Below are positions 42,989 to 52,864 of a stretch of 64,000 nt of DNA, piece by piece. The position numbers and the translations under genes are program-made. The notes beneath the pieces are model-generated. The model did not search any database, was not told where the DNA came from, and worked only from the letters and a program-made list of their open reading frames with translations. Position 1 is the stretch's first letter, and every line of letters begins with the position of its first letter. Origin of the DNA: JAFGVL01 sp963663245 (GTDB lineage Bacteria > Bacteroidota > Bacteroidia > Bacteroidales > Paludibacteraceae); NCBI GenBank assembly GCA_963663245.1, contig OY760143.1, positions 1,550,001 to 1,614,000 on the forward strand, written 5' to 3'.

Positions 42989-45568
42989 CTATTCTTCACT
43001 ATCTGTAGTTTCTTCCTCTGAATTATCCAAAACCGTACCATTATCTTCAGTGTTTGTTTCTACACTTTCAACTGTACCAACTTCTGTTGTTTCAACTACC
43101 TCTTCTTCTAACTCGACTTCAGAATCCACTTTACAAACAGAAGCAATAGCATCATTTCGTTTTTCTAAGTTAATAAGTCTTACTCCTTGTGTTGCACGGC
43201 CCATTACTCTAAAGTCTTCGACTTTCATACGAATTGCGATACCTGATTTATTGATAATCATTAAATCATTATCTTCTGTAACATTTTTAATGGCTACTAA
43301 TTTTCCTGTTTTATCCGTAATATTAATGGTCTTCACTCCTTTTCCACCACGATTAGTTACTCTATAGCCATCTATATCAGAACGTTTTCCATAACCCAAT
43401 TGTGATACAACCATTATTGTTTCTACTTCTGTATCAGTAACGGTTATCATTCCAATACACTCATCAGTCTTATCGTTTGGATCTAATGTCATACCACGAA
43501 CCCCTGTGGCTGTTCTACCCATTGTACGAACTTTAGACTCATTAAAGCGAATAGCTCTACCATTCTGGTTTGCCATTACTACTTCACTGTTTCCATCAGT
43601 CAATCGAACTTGAATTACTTGGTCGTCTTCACGAATAGTAATTGCATTTACACCATTTACTCTTGGTCTTGAATAGGCAGCTAGTGAGGTTTTCTTAATT
43701 ACCCCTTGTTTGGTTGCAAATAATAAGAAGTGAGACTCATTATATTCAGGTTCTTGTAAGTTCTTAACACGAATAAATGCATTCACCTTATCATCTGGAT
43801 CAATATTTAGCATATTTTGAATTGCTCTACCTTTACTACCTTTAGTTCCTTCAGGTATTTCGTAAACCTTTAACCAGAAACAACGTCCTTTTTGAGTAAA
43901 GAATAAAATATAATTGTGCATGGATGCTGGATAGATATATTCTATAAAGTCTTCATCACGAGAATCACTTCCTTTTGCTCCAACTCCTCCTCTATTTTGG
44001 GCTCTAAACTCACTAAGAGCAGTACGTTTAATATAACCTAAGTGAGAAATAGTAATAATCATTTCTTCATCAGCATAGAAATCTTCTGGATTGAATTCTT
44101 CTGAAGAATATACAATCTCTGAACGACGCTCATCACCATATTTAGCTTTTACTTCACCTAGTTCTGTTTTAATAATATCCATTCTCAATTCTTCTTTATC
44201 AAGAATTTCTTGCAAGCCAGCAATCTGACGCATAATTTCCTCATACTCAGCACGAAGCTTATTTTGCTCCATACCTGTAAGTTGACGTAAACGCATCTCA
44301 ACTACTGCACGAGCTTGTATTTCAGATAGTTTAAATCTTTCTATTAAACGTTCACGAGCTTCATCTGGAGTTTTTGAATCACGTATTATTTTAATGGCTT
44401 CATCTAAATTATCTAAGATAATCATGAATCCTTGTAATAAGTGAGCTCTTTTTTCAGCTTCGGCTAATTCATATTTAGTACGACGAATAACTACATCATG
44501 ACGGTGCTCCACAAAATAGTGAATCATGTCTTTCAAATTCAACATACGTGGTCTTCCATTTACTAACGCAATATTGTTGACACTAAATGATGTTTGTAAA
44601 GAACTAAATTTGTATAGTTTATTAAGAACTACATTAGAATTAGCATCTTTCTTAATATCAATAACGATACGCATACCATCACGGTCAGATTCATCATTAA
44701 TATTCGAAATACCTTCCACTTTCTTATCTTCTACCATATCTGCTATGGCTTTAATAAGATCAGCTTTATTTACTAAGTATGGTAATTCATGAACAATAAT
44801 CTTTTCACGACCGTTCGCTGCTGTCTCTATATCAACTTTTGAACGAACCATTACACGACCCCTACCCGTTTCTAAGGCATCCTTAACACCTGCATAACCG
44901 TATATAATACCTCCAGTTGGAAAATCAGGCGCTTTTACGTACTTCAACAGTTCTTCCATCTCTATGGAATTATCATCAATATAAGCACAACAAGCATCTA
45001 CCACCTCAGATAAATTGTGAGGAGCCATATTCGTTGCCATACCTACAGCAATACCAGAACCACCATTTACCAATAAACTAGGTATACGAGAAGGCAGTAC
45101 AGTAGGTTCTTCTAAAGTATCATCAAAGTTTAATTTAAAATCAACAGTATCTTTATCGATATCCATTAACATTTCTTCGGCAATTTTCATCAGCTTTGCT
45201 TCTGTGTAACGCATAGCTGCTGGACTATCACCATCTACAGAACCAAAGTTTCCTTGTCCGTTTACTAAAGGATAACGCATCGACCATTCTTGAGCCATAC
45301 GTACCATTGCGTAATAAACCGATGAATCTCCGTGTGGGTGATACTTACCAAGCACCTCTCCTACAATTCTAGCAGATTTTTTAAAGCCTTTATTAGAAGC
45401 CAATCCTAACTCATTCATACCGTACAAAACTCTACGGTGAACTGGTTTCAATCCATCACGAACATCTGGCAAAGCACGAGAAACAATAACTGACATCGAA
45501 TAATCGATATAAGCCGACTTCATTTCCTCCTCAATGTTAATCTTAATAATTCTGTCCTGTTCAATCAT
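42989..45568 (-). CDS. gyrA: DNA gyrase subunit A
   Basis: The 859-residue subunit has RALPDVRDGLKPVHRR near the N-terminus, the quinolone region HPHGDSSVYYAMVRMAQ with Ser82, and the catalytic Tyr121 in AAMRYTEAKL. C-terminal beta-pinwheel blades follow, with the GyrA box QNRGGVGAKG near 545. The position equal to E. coli Asp87 is Tyr86 here. The last 40 residues are an acidic tail (VELEEEVVETTEVG and on) past the pinwheel. gyrB is not in the window. Confidence 0.96.
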   Translation of the reverse strand: MIEQDRIIKINIEEEMKSAYIDYSMSVIVSRALPDVRDGLKPVHRRVLYGMNELGLASNKGFKKSARIVGEVLGKYHPHGDSSVYYAMVRMAQEWSMRYPLVNGQGNFGSVDGDSPAAMRYTEAKLMKIAEEMLMDIDKDTVDFKLNFDDTLEEPTVLPSRIPSLLVNGGSGIAVGMATNMAPHNLSEVVDACCAYIDDNSIEMEELLKYVKAPDFPTGGIIYGYAGVKDALETGRGRVMVRSKVDIETAANGREKIIVHELPYLVNKADLIKAIADMVEDKKVEGISNINDESDRDGMRIVIDIKKDANSNVVLNKLYKFSSLQTSFSVNNIALVNGRPRMLNLKDMIHYFVEHRHDVVIRRTKYELAEAEKRAHLLQGFMIILDNLDEAIKIIRDSKTPDEARERLIERFKLSEIQARAVVEMRLRQLTGMEQNKLRAEYEEIMRQIAGLQEILDKEELRMDIIKTELGEVKAKYGDERRSEIVYSSEEFNPEDFYADEEMIITISHLGYIKRTALSEFRAQNRGGVGAKGSDSRDEDFIEYIYPASMHNYILFFTQKGRCFWLKVYEIPEGTKGSKGRAIQNMLNIDPDDKVNAFIRVKNLQEPEYNESHFLLFATKQGVIKKTSLAAYSRPRVNGVNAITIREDDQVIQVRLTDGNSEVVMANQNGRAIRFNESKVRTMGRTATGVRGMTLDPNDKTDECIGMITVTDTEVETIMVVSQLGYGKRSDIDGYRVTNRGGKGVKTINITDKTGKLVAIKNVTEDNDLMIINKSGIAIRMKVEDFRVMGRATQGVRLINLEKRNDAIASVCKVDSEVELEEEVVETTEVGTVESVETNTEDNGTVLDNSEEETTDSEE

Positions 45569-45733
45569 TTTTTATATTCTTTTTTCTGTATTCTATTTTC
45601 ATCAAAATCTCTCGCTAAATTAGTATTTTATATCCAAAAATTAAAGGCAATTATTGAAATATTATCAACAAAAATAGCCTTAAAATTTTAAGATTTTTAA
45701 GACCATATAGTGCTAATCTTCAACCAACTACAA

Positions 45734-46552
45734 CTACTCTAATTTCCCACCCCAAATAAAATGGCTTGGAAAGCATTCTTTTAATGATTTTTCTTGGTCG
45801 AAAATGCCAAAAACAGAGGAGCCAGAACCCGACATTGAGGCATAAATTGCACCCTCTTCATACATTTTATTCTTTATATCTAAAATGGGAGGAAACTGAG
45901 TGAAAATTGAATCCTCAAAATCATTTTTCATAAGATTCTTCCAATCTTCAAGTGGAGTTTGAATAACTTGTAGCAAATCATGCTTCGATTTGTGTGGTTT
46001 ACACCCAGCATAGGCTAAAGCAGTAGGAACATGTATGTCTGGCTTTATTACAAGCAAATAATAGTCTTTAAGAGATAAATCTATGTTTTGCATCAATTCA
46101 CCTCTTCCATGCGCAAAAACAGGTTTATTTTGGATAAAGAAAGGGCAATCAGAACCTAACTGTGCCGCATAAGTCTCTAATTTACTTATACTAAGCCCTA
46201 ATTTAAAGTTGTCATTCAACTGCTGTAACATAAACGCAGCGTCAGCAGAACCTCCACCAAGTCCTGCCCCTAAAGGGATTTGCTTTCGCAGATATATATC
46301 TAGAACAGGTAAAGAAAAGTCTTGTGCCAATAGATTATAGGCTTTGATAATTAGATTATTACTCAAATCACCATCTACTTTAATTCCAGATATAGTGAGT
46401 GTAGTTAATTGGCTATCATCATTTACAACAAATTCCAAAGCATCCTTAATACCTACAGGATAGAATATCGTTTCAATATTGTGAAACCCGTCTAATCTCT
46501 TTTCTACGATATTAAGACCTAAATTAATTTTTGCGTTTGGAAATGATAACAT
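45734..46552 (-). CDS. ispE: 4-diphosphocytidyl-2-C-methyl-D-erythritol kinase
   Basis: A GHMP-family kinase of the MEP isoprenoid pathway (272 residues). Seen are FPNAKINLGLNIVEKR at the start with the family Lys, the ATP loop PLGAGLGGGSADAAFML (about 92-108) and a C-terminal ASMSGSGSSVFGIF. It has the expected length. It stands alone, divergent from dnaB. Confidence 0.95.
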   Translation of the reverse strand: MLSFPNAKINLGLNIVEKRLDGFHNIETIFYPVGIKDALEFVVNDDSQLTTLTISGIKVDGDLSNNLIIKAYNLLAQDFSLPVLDIYLRKQIPLGAGLGGGSADAAFMLQQLNDNFKLGLSISKLETYAAQLGSDCPFFIQNKPVFAHGRGELMQNIDLSLKDYYLLVIKPDIHVPTALAYAGCKPHKSKHDLLQVIQTPLEDWKNLMKNDFEDSIFTQFPPILDIKNKMYEEGAIYASMSGSGSSVFGIFDQEKSLKECFPSHFIWGGKLE

Positions 46553-46703
46553 GAATCAAAGATAAGACTTCGCATATATTTGATAAAGTAAAGTTATTAA
46601 CACTGTTGATAAAATAGTCTAGATTGATGATAACGTACAATCAATATTTTATTCTCACTGCATTCTGTTGCTTACTTTTGAGATGCATAAAAACTAGCCC
46701 TTA

Positions 46704-48221
46704 ATGGAACAAAAAAATCGCAATAATAAGTATAAGAAAGACAACAAATCTGCAGCTGTTAGCGAGTTTGGGAAACTGCCTCCACAAGCACCAGAAATTG
46801 AAGAATCAGTTTTAGGAGCATTAATGGTAGAAAAAAACACCTATTCTAAAATTGCTGATATTTTAAACGACACTAGCTTTTATAAACCAGAACATTCTAA
46901 AATATATAAAGCGATTCGTGAATTAGGAACTAAAGATGATCCTATCGACTTACACACAGTATCTGAACGTCTTCGTAAAAATGGAGAACTAGATGAAATT
47001 GGTGGTGCTTACTATATTACCTCTTTAACTGCTAAAGTTGCATCGGCAGCTCACCTTGAGTACCACGCTTACATTATTGCCCAAAAGGCTATTGCTAGAG
47101 AATTAATCACTATATCGTCTAATATACAGTCACAAGCATTCGACGAGGAAACAGATGTAGATGACTTACTAGAGAATGCCGAGACTAAGATTTTTGAGAT
47201 ATCTCAACGTAATCTTAAAAACGAAGTAAAGCAAATTAACCCCATAGTTAAAGATGCTATTAAACGAATAGAGCTTGCTCGCCTACAAGAAGGTGGTTTA
47301 AGTGGTGTTACTTCAGGCTTTCATGTGTTAGACCAAATAACATCTGGCTGGCAAGCTTCAGATTTAATAATTATAGCTGCTCGTCCGGCAATGGGAAAAA
47401 CAGCCTTTGTATTATCTATGGCTAAAAACATGGCGGTTGATCATCAAATTCCTTCAGCTGTGTTTTCGCTTGAGATGTCTAACATTCAATTAGTAAATCG
47501 TTTATTAATGAATGTTTGCGAAATTGAAGGTGACAAAATTAGAACTGGAAAGCTAGAAGAAGAAGAATGGGATAAGTTAACTCAGCGCCTTAAGAAACTA
47601 GATAACGCTCCACTTTTTATTGATGACACCCCTAGCCTTTCTATTGCTGAACTTAGAAGCAAGGCTCGATTAATAAAAAAAGAACATGATATAAAGATAA
47701 TCGTTATTGACTACCTACAGTTAATGTCTGCCGGAAATACGGGTGGTGCAAAATTTGGGAGTCGTGAGCAAGAAGTAAGTTTAATATCTCGCTCTTTAAA
47801 AGCATTAGCCAAAGAACTTGATATTCCTATTATTGCTCTATCACAGCTAAACCGTGGCGTAGAGAACCGTACTGGTAACGAAGGCAAGCGCCCTCAACTA
47901 TCAGATTTACGTGAATCGGGAGCAATTGAGCAAGATGCTGATATGGTTTGCTTTATTCACAGACCAGAATACTATAAAATAACAGAAGATAGTAATGGGA
48001 ACTCTCTACTTGGCATTGGTGAAATTATAGTAGCCAAGCACCGTAATGGTGCCGTGGGCGATGTAAGCTTACGATTTAGAGGTCAATATGCTCGCTTTGA
48101 GAACTTATCTGCTGAAGATACCTACACAGAGATTCCTTCAAAAATAAATTCAGAAAATCAGTTTAATAACGAATCAACTGCTACTCCTATTGCTAATACA
48201 GATGATAGCACTCCGTTTTGA
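46704..48221 (+). CDS. dnaB: Replicative DNA helicase DnaB
   Basis: The hexameric replication-fork helicase, 505 residues and without an intein. The N-terminal collar domain starts LPPQAPEIEESVLGALM. The RecA domain has Walker A AARPAMGKTAFVLSM (about 228), Walker B IKIIVIDYLQLM and the DLRESGAIEQDADMV element. A disordered Ser/Asn-rich tail ends in DSTPF. TACTTTTG at 46673-46680 may be its -7 box. Confidence 0.95.
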   Translation: MEQKNRNNKYKKDNKSAAVSEFGKLPPQAPEIEESVLGALMVEKNTYSKIADILNDTSFYKPEHSKIYKAIRELGTKDDPIDLHTVSERLRKNGELDEIGGAYYITSLTAKVASAAHLEYHAYIIAQKAIARELITISSNIQSQAFDEETDVDDLLENAETKIFEISQRNLKNEVKQINPIVKDAIKRIELARLQEGGLSGVTSGFHVLDQITSGWQASDLIIIAARPAMGKTAFVLSMAKNMAVDHQIPSAVFSLEMSNIQLVNRLLMNVCEIEGDKIRTGKLEEEEWDKLTQRLKKLDNAPLFIDDTPSLSIAELRSKARLIKKEHDIKIIVIDYLQLMSAGNTGGAKFGSREQEVSLISRSLKALAKELDIPIIALSQLNRGVENRTGNEGKRPQLSDLRESGAIEQDADMVCFIHRPEYYKITEDSNGNSLLGIGEIIVAKHRNGAVGDVSLRFRGQYARFENLSAEDTYTEIPSKINSENQFNNESTATPIANTDDSTPF

Positions 48222-48245
48222 TCTAGACTATATAGACACAAAAAT

Positions 48246-48275
48246 AAAAAGCCTTTCTAAAATTTGAGAGGCTTT
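48246..48275 (+). terminator. Terminator of dnaB
   Basis: AAAAAGCCTTTC pairs with GAGAGGCTTTTT (one wobble) with an 8-base loop, 25 bases after the stop codon. Confidence 0.8.
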
Positions 48276-48347
48276 TTGCTATAAAATATTATAGTTACAG
48301 GAAATTTCTATTGTTAATAAAAATACAGCCTCCCCCGATTCTGCATA

Positions 48348-48379
48348 AAAAAAGCCTCCCAAAATTGGGAGGCTTTTTT
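48348..48379 (-). terminator. Terminator of the T9SS cargo gene
   Basis: GCCTCCCAA (48354-48362) pairs with TTGGGAGGC (48365-48373), plus A and T arms, 23 bases past the stop codon at 48402. Symmetric and very stable, as expected for a highly expressed gene. Confidence 0.85.
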
Positions 48380-48401
48380 ATATATTGAAAAATAATATTT
48401 C

Positions 48402-49223
48402 TTATTTTACAAATTTCAATGTTCCTTCAGCAGTAACTGCTACATAAACACCACTTGCTAAACCAGCAACGCTGATAGAAGAAGCAGAAGATGTAAGAAC
48501 TTTACCACCAGCTACAGAAATAACTGTTACTTCTAAGTTAGTTGGGTTAACTAAATCGTTACCAACTTTAGAAAGAACGTCAGCAGCAATTGCATCAGAA
48601 GAAGAAGTTGGATCACCTGGATCAGTACCAACAGCAGCCCAAGTAGCTCTCCAACCACCTGCACATGTAAGAGTTGCAGTAGTCGAAGTCATAGTATACT
48701 CTTTTTTAACCCAAGCATAACCACTTGCATCATATACAACACCTGGTAACTGTTTTGTAACGTCAGACTGTTTAGGAGACATCGTTACAGTTGGGTTAGC
48801 ATCTGTACAACCTACTAATGTAGGAAATGTATTCTCTGTACTACCTTTAGAAGCGATATTCATATAAATTTTATCTCCACTTGTTCCTGTGAAAGTAATA
48901 TCACGACCACTACCATCAGCTTGAATATAGCTAGAACCAAATTTAAACGCATTTTTGTCACTTGTTTCTCCTGAACCATCAAATCCAAAAGATACAGTCC
49001 AGTAAGTGTTTGTGTAATTTGTAAGTTCACCTGCCCAAGTTTGACCAGCTTTTACAACTAACACAGTATTATCAACTGTAGCAACTGTAGCTGCAGCAGT
49101 AATAGCATTGTTATCTGCATCGTCAAAAATAAAAGTACAGCCACCACCTGCATCAGGAGTTACAGTTGCATTTGCACTAAATGTAGCAGCTACAAGAGCT
49201 ACTGCTAAAAATAATTTTTTCAT
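48402..49223 (-). CDS. Secreted protein with probable T9SS C-terminal sorting domain
   Basis: The 273-residue protein has a signal peptide (MKKLFLAVALVAATFSANA) and a mature part rich in T, A, G and S, with three cysteines. The last 75 residues resemble a type A T9SS sorting domain: a NLEVTVISVAGGKVL strand pair, then ISVAGLASGVYVAV and a terminal Lys-rich TLKFVK. That would send it through the T9SS to the cell surface. The body has no recognised fold. Strong promoter, strong terminator and biased codon use (GTT, GCA, ACA prevail) suggest high expression. The sorting-domain call is by pattern. Confidence 0.68.
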   Translation of the reverse strand: MKKLFLAVALVAATFSANATVTPDAGGGCTFIFDDADNNAITAAATVATVDNTVLVVKAGQTWAGELTNYTNTYWTVSFGFDGSGETSDKNAFKFGSSYIQADGSGRDITFTGTSGDKIYMNIASKGSTENTFPTLVGCTDANPTVTMSPKQSDVTKQLPGVVYDASGYAWVKKEYTMTSTTATLTCAGGWRATWAAVGTDPGDPTSSSDAIAADVLSKVGNDLVNPTNLEVTVISVAGGKVLTSSASSISVAGLASGVYVAVTAEGTLKFVK

Positions 49224-49288
49224 AATAATAATAATTTAATAATAGTTTATGTAAATAAAATAGTTTATTCTCTCTTAAAAATACGAAG

Positions 49289-49320
49289 CAAAAATAATGG
49301 CTTTGATTTAATATAACAAA
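49289..49320 (-). promoter_or_regulatory. Promoter of the T9SS cargo gene
   Basis: On the minus strand TTTG (49317-49320) precedes TATTTTTG (49289-49296) by 20 bases, a near-ideal Bacteroidota promoter. The leader is about 60 bases. Confidence 0.72.
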
Positions 49321-49446
49321 TATATTTTGTGTTTTTTTTACATTTATTCATTCATTTTATCAACAAACAAATCGACAACACTTTATATATAAGGTTTTAA
49401 ATAATTTATCTATTGTGTAAATTACTCTAAATGAATTAGAAGGGTT

Positions 49447-50601
49447 CTAATCTAAAGCCTTTTTTACACTTAATTCTTTAAGTCTTGCTTGTGTATCTTT
49501 ATTAAATAACCTTAAAAGAGAGTCTGCTTTTTGAGGCAAATCTATGCTTAATTGCTTTTGATTCAACTTAAATTTAACCCTAGATAAGTAATCAACTGTA
49601 GGTATTAAGTAATACTGATACTTCCCCTCTATCTTTCCTTTGTGTACATAAAAGGGTATATAAGAGCATTTACTTATTTTTTTTGTTTGGGTATTAATAC
49701 TAACACTTGCCATTATACCTCCATTACGGTGTCGCTTACGCTGGTTAGACATAAAATTACCTAATGAATAATAAACGGGCACCTTTGTACTATCTGCTTT
49801 ATATACATAATCAAAGTTTTGTACAACATGAGGGTGTGAGCCAATAATTAAGTCTATTTCTAATTGAGCAAAGAACTTAGCTAAGTTTACTTGTGTTGCA
49901 TTAGCTTTCAGCTTATACTCTTCTCCCCAGTGTATCGTCATAATAATAATATCTGCCTTACGTGCTATAGCTGTACTTACATCCTTTCTAATTTGGGCAG
50001 TATCAATTCTATTAACTACCTGAGGTTTAACTACAGGCATATTATTCGTACCATAAGTACAATTAAGAAAAGCTATTCTCAATCCTTTTTTCTCTATTAT
50101 AAGAGGATAGATAGAGTCACGTTGTATATTACTTAAATAAACTCCAACAAATTTAGACTGCTGGCTAACTTTACTAATGGTTCTTTTTACTCCTTCACTT
50201 CTTCTGTCTACAGCATGATTATTTGCTAATAGCATTACATCAAATCCTGCCCATACAGCTGCATCAAAAATAGCGTCAGGACTAGAGAAGTTGGGGTAAC
50301 CTTTGTATGGTTTTCCTGCTAAGGGAACTTCTAAATTGGCCACTGCAATATCAGCAGCAGTAATATAAGGTTTAAGATAGGTATAACAAGGTTTAAAATC
50401 GTAGTAGTTAGTCTCTTTATTATAGGCTGCTCTTACTTGAGGCATGTGTCCCATTATATCCCCAGCGAATACTATATTTATTGAATTCAAATCATCGTAT
50501 TCGCACACATTAACAACCTTACTGTCAGAGGAATGAGACCACCCCCCAAAAAAAGAGAAAGATACAGCTGTAAAGAGTAATATTAAGGTTGTTTTTTGCA
50601 T
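49447..50601 (-). CDS. CapA-family (poly-gamma-glutamate synthesis type) protein
   Basis: The 384-residue protein has a signal-like start (MQKTTLILLFTAVSFSFFGG) and the metallophosphatase-like CapA/PgsA domain: NIVFAGDIMGHMP (about 42), IAVANLEVPLAGKPYKGYP, VMLLANNHAVDRR, IIMTIHWGEEYK and LIIGSHPHVVQNFDY. These carry the His and Asp ligands of the fold. CapA was first tied to poly-gamma-glutamate capsule, but the fold is also found without capsule genes, as here. It lies 19 bases after pyrD. Confidence 0.85.
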   Translation of the reverse strand: MQKTTLILLFTAVSFSFFGGWSHSSDSKVVNVCEYDDLNSINIVFAGDIMGHMPQVRAAYNKETNYYDFKPCYTYLKPYITAADIAVANLEVPLAGKPYKGYPNFSSPDAIFDAAVWAGFDVMLLANNHAVDRRSEGVKRTISKVSQQSKFVGVYLSNIQRDSIYPLIIEKKGLRIAFLNCTYGTNNMPVVKPQVVNRIDTAQIRKDVSTAIARKADIIIMTIHWGEEYKLKANATQVNLAKFFAQLEIDLIIGSHPHVVQNFDYVYKADSTKVPVYYSLGNFMSNQRKRHRNGGIMASVSINTQTKKISKCSYIPFYVHKGKIEGKYQYYLIPTVDYLSRVKFKLNQKQLSIDLPQKADSLLRLFNKDTQARLKELSVKKALD

Positions 50602-50620
50602 TTTACAAGTTTATATAATA

Positions 50621-51532
50621 CTATATATCTAATGCTCCTACTATATCTGTAATTGACTTATAACCATTAGTATCTAAGTAATCATTTATGCCATTTAATA
50701 TCTTTACAGTTATAGTTGGATCTATAAAATTTGCAGTCCCTATTTGCACAGCACTAGCTCCTGCTAAAAAGAACTCAATGGCATCTATTGTATTCATAAT
50801 TCCACCTAGTCCTACTACCGGAATATTAACCGCTTTTGCAACCTGCCAAACCATACGTAATGCAATTGGTTTTACACATGGTCCGGACAAACCACCTGTT
50901 ACTGTTGATAATATTGGCTTCCTAGTTTTAGCATCAATTGCCATACCTAATAAGGTATTTATAAGAGAAACAGAATCAGCACCAGCAGCCTCTGCAGCGC
51001 GTGCTATTTCTGATACGTCTGTTACATTAGGTGATAACTTCACCATCATATGTTTTGGATATACCTTTCTTACAGCACTAATTACATCTTCAGCAGAAGC
51101 AGCACAAGTTCCAAAAGCCATTCCCCCTTGTTTTACATTAGGGCAAGATATATTGAGTTCTATTGCAGGTATATGATCTAAGTCAACTAATTTCTCTGCT
51201 GTAGCTACATAATCTTCTATTGTTGAGCCAGATACATTAACAACGATTGCTGTATTTACCTTGCGAGTTTCGGGATATATATTATTAACAAAATAGTCAA
51301 CTCCTTTGTTCTGTAAACCTACTGCATTTAACATTCCTGCAGGAGTTTCAGCCATACGTGGGTAAGGGTTTCCTTCACGGTGATGCAAAGTTGTTCCTTT
51401 TACAACTATACCTCCTATTTCAGATATATCAATAAAGTCGGCAAACTCTTCTCCATAACCAAAAGTCCCTGATGCTGTCATCACTGGATTTTTTAATTCT
51501 AAATTTCCTAGAGTTGTTGTTAAATCTGCCAT
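50621..51532 (-). CDS. pyrD: Dihydroorotate dehydrogenase B, catalytic subunit
   Basis: It oxidises dihydroorotate with FMN and passes electrons to PyrK. The 303-residue enzyme has NPVMTASGTFGYG at the start, the FMN-site PAIELNISCPNVKQGGMAFG with the class 1B catalytic Cys, and IPVVGLGGIMNTIDAIEFFLAGASAVQIGTAN at the C-terminus. Its start overlaps the pyrK 3' end by 13 bases. Confidence 0.95.
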   Translation of the reverse strand: MADLTTTLGNLELKNPVMTASGTFGYGEEFADFIDISEIGGIVVKGTTLHHREGNPYPRMAETPAGMLNAVGLQNKGVDYFVNNIYPETRKVNTAIVVNVSGSTIEDYVATAEKLVDLDHIPAIELNISCPNVKQGGMAFGTCAASAEDVISAVRKVYPKHMMVKLSPNVTDVSEIARAAEAAGADSVSLINTLLGMAIDAKTRKPILSTVTGGLSGPCVKPIALRMVWQVAKAVNIPVVGLGGIMNTIDAIEFFLAGASAVQIGTANFIDPTITVKILNGINDYLDTNGYKSITDIVGALDI

Positions 51533-52290
51533 TTTAAATCTTTTATATTAAATACTGGTCCATCTGTACATACACATTTATGTCCTTCTTTCGTCTCCTG
51601 CACACAACACAAACAAGCCCCAATACCACATGCCATAGTATTTTCTAAAGAGACTTCACAATCAATATTTTTTTCAGAAGCATATGCTGCAATAGCTTTC
51701 ATCATAGGTGTGGGACCACAAGTGTATATCTTATCAAATTGCTCTTTTAGTATAGAATGTTGCGTTACAAAGCCTTTTTCTCCATAAGAGCCATCTTCTG
51801 TCGTTGTGTAGACTTTACCGTATTTAGCAAATTCGTCCAACTCTAATAAGTCATCTTTAGAACGTGCTCCTAATAAGAAGATAGGATCTATAAAGCTTTT
51901 CAATAATGCATCTCCTAACATTAATAAGGGTGCAACACCTACTCCACCACCAACTAACAGTACTTTTTGTTGAGTAGCAGGAATAGAAAAAGAATTCCCT
52001 AAAGGGTAGATTAAGTTTACTTTTTGTCCAATAAAATATTCGGACATTTTACGGGTACCATCTCCTATTTTTTGTACCAAGAGCCACATCTCATTTGTTT
52101 TTCTATCTACAAAATGGATAGAAAGTGGTCTACGTAAAAATGTAGTGGTAGAGTGTTCTACCAATATCTCAACGAATTGGCCAGGGAACATTTCTGGCAA
52201 GGTATCGTTAAAACTAAGTTTTAATAAGAAGTACTGATTATTAAGCTCTTTCTTAGCTGTAACTATCAGGTCTGAAACATATTTCTTCAT
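51520..52290 (-). CDS. pyrK: Dihydroorotate dehydrogenase electron-transfer subunit
   Basis: The 256-residue subunit has the FAD-binding FLRRPLSIHFVD, the NAD-binding VLLVGGGVGVAPLLML, and near the C-terminus a [2Fe-2S] cysteine cluster (MACGIGACLCCVQETKEGHKCVC). Together with pyrD it forms the NAD-linked class 1B enzyme, usual in anaerobes. Confidence 0.95.
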   Translation of the reverse strand: MKKYVSDLIVTAKKELNNQYFLLKLSFNDTLPEMFPGQFVEILVEHSTTTFLRRPLSIHFVDRKTNEMWLLVQKIGDGTRKMSEYFIGQKVNLIYPLGNSFSIPATQQKVLLVGGGVGVAPLLMLGDALLKSFIDPIFLLGARSKDDLLELDEFAKYGKVYTTTEDGSYGEKGFVTQHSILKEQFDKIYTCGPTPMMKAIAAYASEKNIDCEVSLENTMACGIGACLCCVQETKEGHKCVCTDGPVFNIKDLKWQI

Positions 52291-52367
52291 CTGTATCTGT
52301 TTTGGAGTGCAAATATAAGCATTTCTTAGCAGAAAAGGTGAAGCAAAAAGTAGGGAAAACTATCTGT

Positions 52368-52841
52368 TTATTTGCAAGAGGGATTAAATTCTTCAAAACT
52401 ATTGTCTGAGTAATATACAATAATTTTTTCAACTATTTTAGATGCCTGAGAAGAGCTTATTTCTGCATTAAGAGTATTTTGATCTGATTTATTGGCTTCT
52501 CGAGTAGTAGTATTCTCGTTTATAATAGACTGAGTAGGTTCTGAGTGAACAATAGGCTGTGTATCTAAAACATTGTCAAATAAAGAAGCTGCAGGCTCTT
52601 GAATCGCTAAATCTTTCTCATTTCTATACATAGAACCTATGCCTAATACGAGCCAATCAGAATTTAAGGAACGAAAAGTGTTAAGAATCTTTACAATAAT
52701 ATCTGTACTTGGTTTATTTCTTTCATTTAAGATATGAGAAATAGCTGATGGATTTACTTGTATAGCTTTTGCAAAAGAAGCAGGGTTAAGCTGTTCTAAT
52801 TCCATTAATCTCTGAATACGAATTTTGATATTATTCTCCAT
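52368..52841 (-). CDS. XRE-family transcriptional regulator
   Basis: The 157-residue protein has an N-terminal HTH_3 domain (about 5-60: RIQRLMELEQLNPASFAKAI and NPSAISHILNERNKPSTDIIVKIL). A poorly conserved S/T/N/E-rich linker follows, and a conserved end EKIIVYYSDNSFEEFNPS, which is typical of a Bacteroidota regulator family. Its promoter carries a TTACA-N2-TGTAA-like palindrome on the -7 box (52865-52876), and further copies lie upstream, so it probably represses itself. The effector and other targets are unknown. Confidence 0.85.
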   Translation of the reverse strand: MENNIKIRIQRLMELEQLNPASFAKAIQVNPSAISHILNERNKPSTDIIVKILNTFRSLNSDWLVLGIGSMYRNEKDLAIQEPAASLFDNVLDTQPIVHSEPTQSIINENTTTREANKSDQNTLNAEISSSQASKIVEKIIVYYSDNSFEEFNPSCK

Positions 52842-52864
52842 AATAAAAACCTTGTTATTTTTAA

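Noticed and set aside
46704..48221. Intein insertion in DnaB
   Set aside because: The Walker A and later motifs are contiguous with normal spacing and length (505 residues).
48320..48345. GCCTCCCCCG fragment before the 48348 terminator
   Set aside because: It resembles half of the following hairpin but has no pairing partner; too short to call a feature.
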